Assembly: GCA_947591105.1 (NCBI GenBank)
Contig: CANQDL010000009.1
Span: 1 to 33,809, forward strand
Source: an uncultured Oscillospiraceae bacterium
GTDB taxonomy: Bacteria > Bacillota > Clostridia > Oscillospirales > Oscillospiraceae
Length of the DNA: 33,809 bases
Direction: 5' to 3'
Every line of letters begins with the position of its first letter. The stretch's first letter is position 1. The translations under genes and the position numbers were made by a program. This document shows, one piece after another, positions 1 to 5,991 of this stretch. The notes under the pieces are model-generated. The model had not been told where the DNA came from, did not search any database, and was given only the letters and a program-made list of their open reading frames with translations.

Positions 1-594
1 AGCGGCACCTGCTACCTGGACGGCAAGCCCATCACCGACGTGGGCGTGGAGCGGGGCGTGGTGTTCCAGCAGTACGCCCTGTTCCCCTGGCAGACGGTGC
101 TGAAAAACGTCATGTTCGGCCCCCAGATGAAGCGCCTGCCCAAGGAGGAATGCGAGTCCATCGCCCGCAAGTACATAAAGCTGGTGGGTCTGGAGGGCTT
201 TGAAAACTCCTACCCCAAGGAGCTGTCCGGCGGCATGAAGCAGCGGGTGGCCATCGCCCGGGCCTATGCCAATAACCCGGAGGTACTGCTGATGGACGAG
301 CCCTTCGGCGCCCTGGACGCCCAGACCCGCGCCCAGCTGCAGACGGAGCTTTTGAAGACCTGGGAGGAGGAGCAGAAGACCTGCTTCTTCATCACCCACG
401 ACGTGGACGAGGCCATCCTTCTGGCCCAGCGGGTGGTCATCATGTCCGCCCGGCCCGGGCGCATCAAGCGCATCGTGGACGTGGACATCCCCTACCCCCG
501 GGATCAAGCCACCAAGAACGATCCCCGCTTCCTGGAGCTGAAGACCGAGGTCTGGAACGAGGTCTATCAGGAATATCTGGAAGTCCGCAAGTAA
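1..594 (+). CDS. ABC transporter ATP-binding protein, nitrate/sulfonate/taurine type (5' partial)
   Basis: This is the energising ATPase of an importer and would act on the cytoplasmic face of the membrane. The reading frame is open to base 1, so the N-terminus and the Walker A P-loop lie outside the window; 197 residues are visible. Seen in order are a Q-loop (VVFQQYALFPWQ), the ABC signature LSGGMKQRVAIARA, Walker B (VLLMDEPFGALD) and the switch histidine (FFITHDVDEA). The FPWQTV Q-loop context and the ITHDVDEAILLAQRV block are typical of the SsuB/TauB/NrtD group. The substrate-binding protein follows 62 bp downstream. A permease is expected upstream, outside the window. The transported substrate (sulfonate, nitrate, pyrimidine precursor or other) cannot be told from the ATPase alone. 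Confidence 0.93.
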   Translation, partial: SGTCYLDGKPITDVGVERGVVFQQYALFPWQTVLKNVMFGPQMKRLPKEECESIARKYIKLVGLEGFENSYPKELSGGMKQRVAIARAYANNPEVLLMDEPFGALDAQTRAQLQTELLKTWEEEQKTCFFITHDVDEAILLAQRVVIMSARPGRIKRIVDVDIPYPRDQATKNDPRFLELKTEVWNEVYQEYLEVRK

Positions 595-656
595 AACGTA
601 CCTGCCCGGCAAGACCGGAGAACATAAGGTAATCATTATTTTTTAGGAGGATAACC

Positions 657-1667
657 ATGAAAAAGTTTCTCGCACTGCTTCTGGCTCTGGCTATGGTGCT
701 GAGCCTGGGCGCCATCGCCTTCGCCGACGAAGAGCAGGAGCCCATCACCCTGCGTGTCGGCTACATGGCCAACTACGCCTCCCTGTGGGCCGTCATGACC
801 GGTATCAACGGCGGCTACTTCGAGGACGAGGGCATCACCATTGAGCTGACCGAGTTCGGCGACGGCCCCTCTGAGATCGCGGCCATGGAGGGCGGCTCCA
901 TCGACCTGGCCTACATCGGCAAAGGCGCCCACCGGCTGTGCATCACCGGCAGCGCCATCATCTTCGCCCCCAGCTCTGTGCACACCACCGACAAGCTGGT
1001 CTGCGCCGCCGACTCCGGCATCGAGACCGTGGACGACCTGGCCGGAAAGAAGATCGGCTACAGCGCCGGCTCTTCCTCCGAGACCACTCTGGACAACGCT
1101 CTGGCCAAAGCCGGTCTGACCCGGGACGACGTGACCCTCAACGCCCTTGATCCCGGCTACATCGTGCCGGCCATGATCTCCGGCGACATCGACGTGGCCG
1201 TGACCTGGAACCCCTACACCTCCATGTGCCTGGAGCAGGCCGAGGGCTCCTATGAGATCGAGTTCGCCGACGGCTCCACCAACATGTCCAGCTGGATCTG
1301 CCTGCCCGACTACGCCGCGGAGAACCACGACACCCTGGTTCGCTTCAGCCGGGCCCTGTTCAAGGCCATGGATTACGGCGCCAACCCTGACAACGCCGAC
1401 GAGGTCGCCCAGTGGTGCGCCGAGCAGACCGCTACCGACAAGGACATCAACCTGCTGCAGTGGGGCGATGCCCATTGGTTCAACATCGAGGACATGGTCG
1501 CCGCCATGGAGGACGGCACCATGAAGGGCTACTATGAGGGCGTGCAGAACGATATGCTCGCCGGCGGCAACATCACCGAGGAAGAGGCCCATGAGGACGT
1601 GGGCGACTGGGTGCTGTTCGACGTGATGCAGGAGGCCCTGGATCAGGTGACCGAGGCCGCCGAGTAA
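657..1667 (+). CDS. ABC transporter substrate-binding protein (SsuA/THI5-like)
   Basis: This 336-residue extracytoplasmic binding protein pairs with the ATPase just upstream. Residues 1-23 form a signal peptide (KK start, Leu/Ala-rich core) with a probable signal peptidase I site after AFA. There is no lipobox cysteine, which is unusual for a Gram-positive binding protein. The mature part begins with TLRVGYMANYASLW and continues with a GYFEDEGITIEL block, an AAMEGGSIDLAYIG block and a DDLAGKKIGYSAGSSSE block. This is the usual order for the NMT1/SsuA/TauA type II binding fold. The start is well set by AGGAGG, 7 bases before the ATG. The gene is the last of its operon and is followed by a strong terminator hairpin. 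The ligand is unknown. Confidence 0.9.
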   Translation: MKKFLALLLALAMVLSLGAIAFADEEQEPITLRVGYMANYASLWAVMTGINGGYFEDEGITIELTEFGDGPSEIAAMEGGSIDLAYIGKGAHRLCITGSAIIFAPSSVHTTDKLVCAADSGIETVDDLAGKKIGYSAGSSSETTLDNALAKAGLTRDDVTLNALDPGYIVPAMISGDIDVAVTWNPYTSMCLEQAEGSYEIEFADGSTNMSSWICLPDYAAENHDTLVRFSRALFKAMDYGANPDNADEVAQWCAEQTATDKDINLLQWGDAHWFNIEDMVAAMEDGTMKGYYEGVQNDMLAGGNITEEEAHEDVGDWVLFDVMQEALDQVTEAAE

Positions 1668-1670
1668 GTC

Positions 1671-1699
1671 TTGACGGCTACCCCTGCTTCGGATAAAAT
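1671..1699 (+). promoter_or_regulatory. Candidate sigma-A promoter just ahead of a terminator
   Basis: TTGACG (1671-1676) and TAAAAT (1694-1699) are separated by exactly 17 bases. The predicted start, near 1706, falls inside the left arm of the terminator hairpin at 1705-1734. If active, it could serve the DUF4838 gene at 1763 with a hairpin at the very 5' end of the message. Otherwise it would give only a very short RNA. Prediction by eye only. Confidence 0.5.
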
Positions 1700-1704
1700 A
1701 GCCC

Positions 1705-1740
1705 GGGGCCTTGAGGAACGCTCCTCAAGGCCCCTTTTTT
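1705..1740 (+). terminator. Intrinsic terminator after the binding-protein gene
   Basis: A perfect 13-bp stem (1705-1717 with 1722-1734, beginning GGGGCCTTGAGGA) closes a 4-base loop and is followed by six T residues. It lies 37 bp after the stop of the ABC binding-protein gene and ends that operon. Confidence 0.93.
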
Positions 1741-1762
1741 AAGGAAAACGAGGCATATCTCT

Positions 1763-3604
1763 ATGAACATCACCGTCACCCACGCCCCCGGCCAGACCCT
1801 GGACTTCGCCGGAGAGGAGCTGCGCTCCTATCTGGGCCGGATGCTGCCGGACGCCGCGCTGCGCATCGAACTGAAAACGGAGCCAAAGCCGGGAAACGAT
1901 GCCTTTTCCGTGGCGCTGGAGCCCCACGGCGGCGTCATCGCCGGCAACAGCCCCCGGGCGGTGCTGCTGGGGGTCTATGACGCGCTGCGGCGGCTGGGCT
2001 GCCGTTTTCCGGCTCCCGGCCGGGCCAACGAGCTGGTGCCCCGGATCGGGCAGGACGCGCTGCGTCTGCGCTACGAAAAGACCGGGGCCTTCCGCCACCG
2101 GGGTGTGTGCATCGAGGGCGCGGACAGCCCGGAGAACATCTACGACTTCATCGACTGGCTGCCCAAGCTGGGCTATAACGCCTTCTTCCTCCAGTTCAAG
2201 ACGCCCTACGCCTTTTTGGAGCGCTGGTATCTGCACAAGAATAACCCCTCCCTCCCCCCGGAGCCCTTCACCGCCGGGGACGCGGAGCGCGTCATGGTTC
2301 GGGCGGAGGAGGAGATACGCCGCCGGGGCCTGCTGCTGCACAAGGTGGGCCACGGCTGGACGGGGGAGGTTCTGGGCTACCCGGCCGTGAGCTGGAACGC
2401 CGATCCCCGGCCCCTGCCGGAGAGGCTGCGTCCGCTGGCGGCGGAGATCGGCGGGGTGCGGGATCTGTACGGGGGCGTGCCCGCCAACACCAACCTGTGC
2501 CTGTCCAACCCGGACGCCCGGGAGCGCTTTGCCGCGCTGGTGACCGACTACGCCCGGCGCAACCCCGGGGTGGACTATCTGCACATCTGGCTGGCAGACG
2601 CCTTCAACAACGTGTGCGAGTGCGACGCCTGCCGGCGGAGCACCGTCTCCGACCAGTACGTGGCCCTGCTCAACGACATCGACCGGCGGCTCACGGCGGA
2701 GGGACTGCCCACACGGCTGGTGTTTCTGCTCTACCAGGAGCTGCTGTGGCCGCCGGTACGGGAGCGGCTGGAAAACCCCGACCGGTTCGTGTTGATGTTC
2801 GCCCCCATCAGCCGCACTTTCAGCCGCTCCTACCACACCCAGGACACGCCCCCCATTCCCCCCTACCGGCGCAACCGGATCACCCTGCCCGGGGATCTGG
2901 GGGAGAATCTGGCCTTTCTCCGGGGCTGGCAGGCCCAATTCCCCGGCGACAGCTTCGTCTACGACTACCCCCTGGGCCGGGCCCACTACGGGGATCTGGG
3001 CTATGTGCGCATCGCCCAGGTCATCCACGGGGACATCCGCCGGCTGAACGATCTGGGACTGAACGGGTATATCAGCTGCCAGGAGCTGCGGGCGGGGATG
3101 CCCAACTTTCTGCCCAATTACGTGATGGGCCGGGCCCTCTTCGACGGGGAGGCAGGATTTGACGCGCTGGCGGAGGAATACTTCTCCGCCGCCTACGGCG
3201 CAGCCGCGCCCCAGGCGCTGGCGTTTTTGCGGGCGCTCTCCGATCACAGCAGCTGCGACTATGTAAACGGCAAGGGCCCCCGGCAGGACGCCGGGATGGC
3301 CCGCCGGATGGAACAGGCCGCCGCCCTGTGCCGCCGGTTCGCCGCCGAGCCTCCCCACCCCTGTCCCCAGGACGGCGCGGTGCGGGCGGGCTTTTTGGAG
3401 CGGCTTTGCTATCACGCCCAGTACGCCGGCCGCCTGGCCGAGGCCCTGGCCGCCCTGGCCCGGGGGGAGACGGAAAACGCCGCCCGCCTGCGGGGGGAGC
3501 TGGCCGGCTTCATCGGCCAAAACGAGCTCCGCTTCCAGCCCTGGCTGGACGTATACCGCCTGCTGGAGATCACGGAAAACTACACCGGCTTCCCAGCCAT
3601 ATGA
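1763..3604 (+). CDS. DUF4838 domain protein, glycosidase-like (GH67/GH20-related architecture)
   Basis: This 613-residue protein has no signal peptide or membrane segment, so it is probably cytoplasmic. The N-terminal ~100 residues look like the beta-sandwich that precedes the barrel in GH67 and GH20 enzymes (GVIAGNSPRAVLLGVYDALRRLGCRF). The middle carries the hallmark of DUF4838: an IWLADAFN stretch followed by the cysteine cluster CECDACR (about residue 290) and then SDQYVALLNDIDRRL. The cysteine spacing CxCxxC suggests a bound metal. The activity of DUF4838 proteins is not established; their architecture points to uronic-acid or amino-sugar substrates, which is inference. The gene has a weak site (GAGG, 9 bases before the ATG), sits alone between two terminators, and may have its own promoter at 1671-1699. 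No sugar transporter or kinase is adjacent. Confidence 0.8.
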   Translation: MNITVTHAPGQTLDFAGEELRSYLGRMLPDAALRIELKTEPKPGNDAFSVALEPHGGVIAGNSPRAVLLGVYDALRRLGCRFPAPGRANELVPRIGQDALRLRYEKTGAFRHRGVCIEGADSPENIYDFIDWLPKLGYNAFFLQFKTPYAFLERWYLHKNNPSLPPEPFTAGDAERVMVRAEEEIRRRGLLLHKVGHGWTGEVLGYPAVSWNADPRPLPERLRPLAAEIGGVRDLYGGVPANTNLCLSNPDARERFAALVTDYARRNPGVDYLHIWLADAFNNVCECDACRRSTVSDQYVALLNDIDRRLTAEGLPTRLVFLLYQELLWPPVRERLENPDRFVLMFAPISRTFSRSYHTQDTPPIPPYRRNRITLPGDLGENLAFLRGWQAQFPGDSFVYDYPLGRAHYGDLGYVRIAQVIHGDIRRLNDLGLNGYISCQELRAGMPNFLPNYVMGRALFDGEAGFDALAEEYFSAAYGAAAPQALAFLRALSDHSSCDYVNGKGPRQDAGMARRMEQAAALCRRFAAEPPHPCPQDGAVRAGFLERLCYHAQYAGRLAEALAALARGETENAARLRGELAGFIGQNELRFQPWLDVYRLLEITENYTGFPAI

Positions 3605-3637
3605 AAAGGCCGCGGCGCTCTGACGCCGCGGCTTTTT
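3604..3637. terminator. Bidirectional terminator between convergent genes
   Basis: A 9-bp GC stem (GCCGCGGCG at 3609-3617 with 3624-3632) has an A-run on its left and T5 on its right. It therefore reads as an intrinsic terminator on both strands. It serves the DUF4838 gene (+), whose stop it touches, and the lipid kinase gene (-), which ends 11 bp away. Confidence 0.85.
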
Positions 3638-3647
3638 GCACGCTTTT

Positions 3648-4547
3648 TTACTTTTTGTCCTCCACCAGGATGCGCACGGCCTGGGGGAGATTTTCGCAGT
3701 ACACCTCTTTGTGGCTGCCGCCGTTCTCCCCGTCCAGCGTCCAGTTGACCGGCTCCCGGAGGGTGAAGCGCACGGTCTTGCTCCGGAGCATGGTCACATA
3801 CTCGCTCTCAAACTTGTTGGCCAGGATGTCCGTGACGATGGCGCCCACCTGGAGCACATTCTCCGGGTTGCGCACCAGGATGATCTCAAAAAGACCGTCG
3901 CTCAAGGACACGCCCACGTTCTCCTTCAAGTGGATAAGCCCCGCCACGGAGCGGGAATTGGTGACGCCGCAGAAGATGAAATCGTCCTCCACCACGCCGC
4001 CGTCGTATTCCACCCGGGCCCACCGGTGGGTCAGATTGGGCAGCCGGCTCACCCCGTCCAGGAAATAGGCCAGCTTTCCCAGGGCGTTTTTCTGATCCTG
4101 GGGCGTCTCGTAGGACACCTCCGTGAACGCCCCGAAGGCCGCCACGTAGATGAAATGCTTGTCGTCGTTGAACCGGCCCACGTCCAGGGGGATCGGCCGC
4201 CCCCCGGCGGCGATACGGGAGGCCTGCACCGGGTCGTGGGGGATGCCCAGAGTGGCGGCGCAGTCGTTGGTGGTGCCCATGGGCAGATAGCCCACCTCCG
4301 GGCGTTTTTCCACCGACACCAGTCCGGCGATGGTCTCGCTCAACGTGCCGTCTCCGCCCACGCACACGATCCGGTCGTAGTCCGGCCCCTGGGCCGCCGC
4401 GATGGCCGGGGCGTCTCCCCGCTTGTCCGTGAAGGCCACCGTGACGGCAAATCCCGCCTGGTGGAAGTTCATGAGCACCTCGCCCAGGCCGTTTTTATAG
4501 CCGCCCTTTCCCGCGTGGGGATTGATAAGAAGCAGTAATTTTTTCAT
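3648..4547 (-). CDS. Diacylglycerol kinase / lipid kinase family protein (YegS/DgkB/BmrU type)
   Basis: This 299-residue cytoplasmic enzyme is expected to phosphorylate a lipid, most likely diacylglycerol, with ATP. That recycles diacylglycerol released by lipoteichoic acid or lipoprotein modification into phosphatidate. The N-terminus has the family's LLINPHAGKG block, followed by the nucleotide-binding motif GGDGT at residues 64-68 (context RIVCVGGDGTLSETI). A second conserved patch, YLPMGTTNDCA, matches the GTxND motif. The C-terminal half is the beta-sandwich domain, with a WTLDGENGG stretch near the end matching the usual DGE motif. Length is normal for the family. The gene is monocistronic, with a good promoter close upstream and a shared terminator downstream. 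BmrU-like members can have unknown substrates, so the exact lipid is inferred. Confidence 0.9.
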   Translation of the reverse strand: MKKLLLLINPHAGKGGYKNGLGEVLMNFHQAGFAVTVAFTDKRGDAPAIAAAQGPDYDRIVCVGGDGTLSETIAGLVSVEKRPEVGYLPMGTTNDCAATLGIPHDPVQASRIAAGGRPIPLDVGRFNDDKHFIYVAAFGAFTEVSYETPQDQKNALGKLAYFLDGVSRLPNLTHRWARVEYDGGVVEDDFIFCGVTNSRSVAGLIHLKENVGVSLSDGLFEIILVRNPENVLQVGAIVTDILANKFESEYVTMLRSKTVRFTLREPVNWTLDGENGGSHKEVYCENLPQAVRILVEDKK

Positions 4548-4565
4548 GTGTTATCACCCGTTGCT

Positions 4566-4594
4566 ATTATACTTGGACGCCCCTGTTTTTGCAA
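4566..4594 (-). promoter_or_regulatory. Sigma-A promoter for the lipid kinase gene
   Basis: On the minus strand, TTGCAA (4594-4589) and a perfect TATAAT (4571-4566) are spaced 17 bases apart. The predicted start is about 12 bases from the ATG, leaving a very short leader that still holds GGGTGA as a weak ribosome site. Confidence 0.75.
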
Positions 4595-4663
4595 CCGCAT
4601 TCTCCGTTTTCCCGTTTTTTCGGCCGCCGGACAAAAAATTTTTTAATTTTCCGCCGAAAACCT

Positions 4664-4691
4664 TTGAATTATGTCAATTTCACGTTATAAT
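4664..4691 (+). promoter_or_regulatory. Sigma-A promoter for the SH3b gene
   Basis: TTGAAT (4664-4669), a 16-base spacer and a perfect TATAAT (4686-4691) lie in an AT-rich patch between the divergent genes. The predicted start near 4698 excludes the first in-frame ATG (4703) as the main start, because that ATG would have almost no leader. Confidence 0.75.
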
Positions 4692-4768
4692 AGAAACTGA
4701 GGATGAATGTCCGTCAGGAGGACAAGGCTTTTTCACCCCGGCGCCGCCGGGAGCGGGAGGTAGACGAT

Positions 4769-5785
4769 ATGCGGGAGTGGACGGAACAGGAAGAACAGGA
4801 GATGATCGCCCGGGCCAAGACCGGCGACGCCCAGGCCAACTATGAGTTGAGCCTGTGGGCCCAGCGGCGCAGCGAGGAGGAACCGGACGAGCCCCGGTGG
4901 AACCGGCTTGCCGCCAAGTGCCTGGTAAAGGCCGCCCAGCAGGGCTGCGCCCCCGCCCAGGAGCGAATGGCGGAGCTGCTGCGTCAGTCCCAGGAGGGGG
5001 CGCAGGCCGCCCAGCAGGAGGAACCGGACGAGCCCCCGATGCAGGAGCCGGTGCGTTTGAGCGACGCCCGGCAGGCCGCCGCCCGCCGCCGGCAGACATC
5101 CGCCGGGTCTGTGCAGACCACCGCCCGCCGTCCCGCCCGGCGCAGCGCCCAGCCCCAGGAGGAGGAACTTCCTGAAGAAGATTATGAGGACGAGGACGAC
5201 TACGAGGACGAGCAGACGTCCCAGCGGGGCTCCGCGTTCAAAAATCCGTTCTCCGGCGGCCGGTTTTCCAACTGGAGCGAGGGTCAGTGGCGGAAGGTGG
5301 AATACATCTGCGTAGCAGTGTGCGCGGCTTTGCTGGTGCTCATCGCCGTGATGATCATCACCGGCCGCAACAGCGGCAGCACCGGCTCCGGCGGCGGCGC
5401 CTCCGCCATCCCCCCTGCCGGCCTGGCCAGCGCCGCGGCCACCGCCAGCCCCGAGCCGGCGGAGTATCCCCCCGCCGACGTGATCGCCGCCATCCAGGCG
5501 GCCGAGCTGGAGATCCCGCCCGAGGACGAGGAATACGTCACCGTGCCCACCACGGCCACCGTAAAGGTGAGCTCCTCCTCCCTGCGCCTGCGCACGGCCC
5601 CCAACACCGAGTATAAAGAGATCGCCAGAATGCCCGACGGCACAGAGCTGGACATTTACGCCACGAAAAACGACTGGTGCCTGGTGCGCTATGAGGACAG
5701 CGAGAAGGGCACGCTGTACGGCTGGTGCAGCAGCGAGTATCTGCTCATCACCTCCGGCGCGGCCGACGCCAGCAGCGTGGGATAA
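4769..5785 (+). CDS. Membrane-anchored SH3b (bacterial SH3) domain protein with Sel1-like N-terminus
   Basis: This is a 338-residue single-pass membrane protein. Residues 13-72 look like degenerate Sel1/TPR-like helical repeats (AKTGDAQANYELSLWA, then CLVKAAQQGCAPAQERMAELL). Residues 85-170 are charged and disordered, with an acidic run near 131-148. A membrane segment spans about 178-198. The outer part has a Gly/Ala/Pro linker and then an SH3b domain at about 262-328 (VKVSSSSLRLRTAPNTEYKEIA through YGWCSSEYLLI), which usually binds cell wall. A cytoplasmic protein-interaction domain joined to an external wall-binding domain is inferred. An ATG at 4703 is in frame, but the ATG at 4769 has GGGAGG 8 bases upstream and fits the promoter better. 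Specific role unknown. Confidence 0.8.
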   Translation: MREWTEQEEQEMIARAKTGDAQANYELSLWAQRRSEEEPDEPRWNRLAAKCLVKAAQQGCAPAQERMAELLRQSQEGAQAAQQEEPDEPPMQEPVRLSDARQAAARRRQTSAGSVQTTARRPARRSAQPQEEELPEEDYEDEDDYEDEQTSQRGSAFKNPFSGGRFSNWSEGQWRKVEYICVAVCAALLVLIAVMIITGRNSGSTGSGGGASAIPPAGLASAAATASPEPAEYPPADVIAAIQAAELEIPPEDEEYVTVPTTATVKVSSSSLRLRTAPNTEYKEIARMPDGTELDIYATKNDWCLVRYEDSEKGTLYGWCSSEYLLITSGAADASSVG

Positions 5786-5817
5786 AAAAAGCGGCGGGCT
5801 GCATGGTGCGGCCCGCC
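5784..5817 (-). terminator. Intrinsic terminator for the mutS transcript
   Basis: Read on the minus strand, an 11-bp stem with one G-U pair (5817-5807 with 5803-5793, loop of 3) is followed by T7 (5790-5784). The T-run overlaps the stop codon of the SH3b gene on the other strand. Confidence 0.8.
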
Positions 5818-5959
5818 AAAGCATAGGGTTGTGGGATAAAGATATGAGCCGGGCCCTCCGGGACCCATTGGATAAGCTGTGAGTAAAGGATAAGCCTTTT
5901 CCCGGCATTTGTAAAGAGCGAAGGGACACTACTTTTGTCGAACAGCCCGTATATTTTTT
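5818..5959. other. Unassigned intergenic stretch between two opposed terminators
   Basis: About 140 bp without a convincing gene. It contains several GGATAA words and a GGGCCC/GGGACCC-rich patch, but no open frame with a ribosome site and no RNA family I recognise. By the terminator positions, it would be transcribed from both strands as the 3' ends of the SH3b and mutS messages. Confidence 0.4.
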
Positions 5960-5991
5960 GGGACGCGCCCGCAGGCGCGTCCCATCTTTTT
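5960..5991 (+). terminator. Intrinsic terminator for the SH3b transcript
   Basis: A perfect 10-bp stem (GGGACGCGCC at 5960-5969 with 5974-5983, loop CGCA) is followed by ATC and T5. The T-run ends on the mutS stop codon (5990-5992, opposite strand). Confidence 0.8.

Noticed and set aside
1739-3520. Open frame of 593 codons antisense to the DUF4838 gene
   Set aside because: The sense strand encodes recognisable DUF4838 motifs and has a start with a ribosome site; the antisense product is low-complexity Gly/Val/Gln/Pro-rich.
5818-5959. Small RNA gene between the SH3b gene and mutS
   Set aside because: Two hairpin terminators flank it, but no convincing promoter inside and no known RNA family was seen. 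The hairpins are explained as the ends of the two flanking genes.
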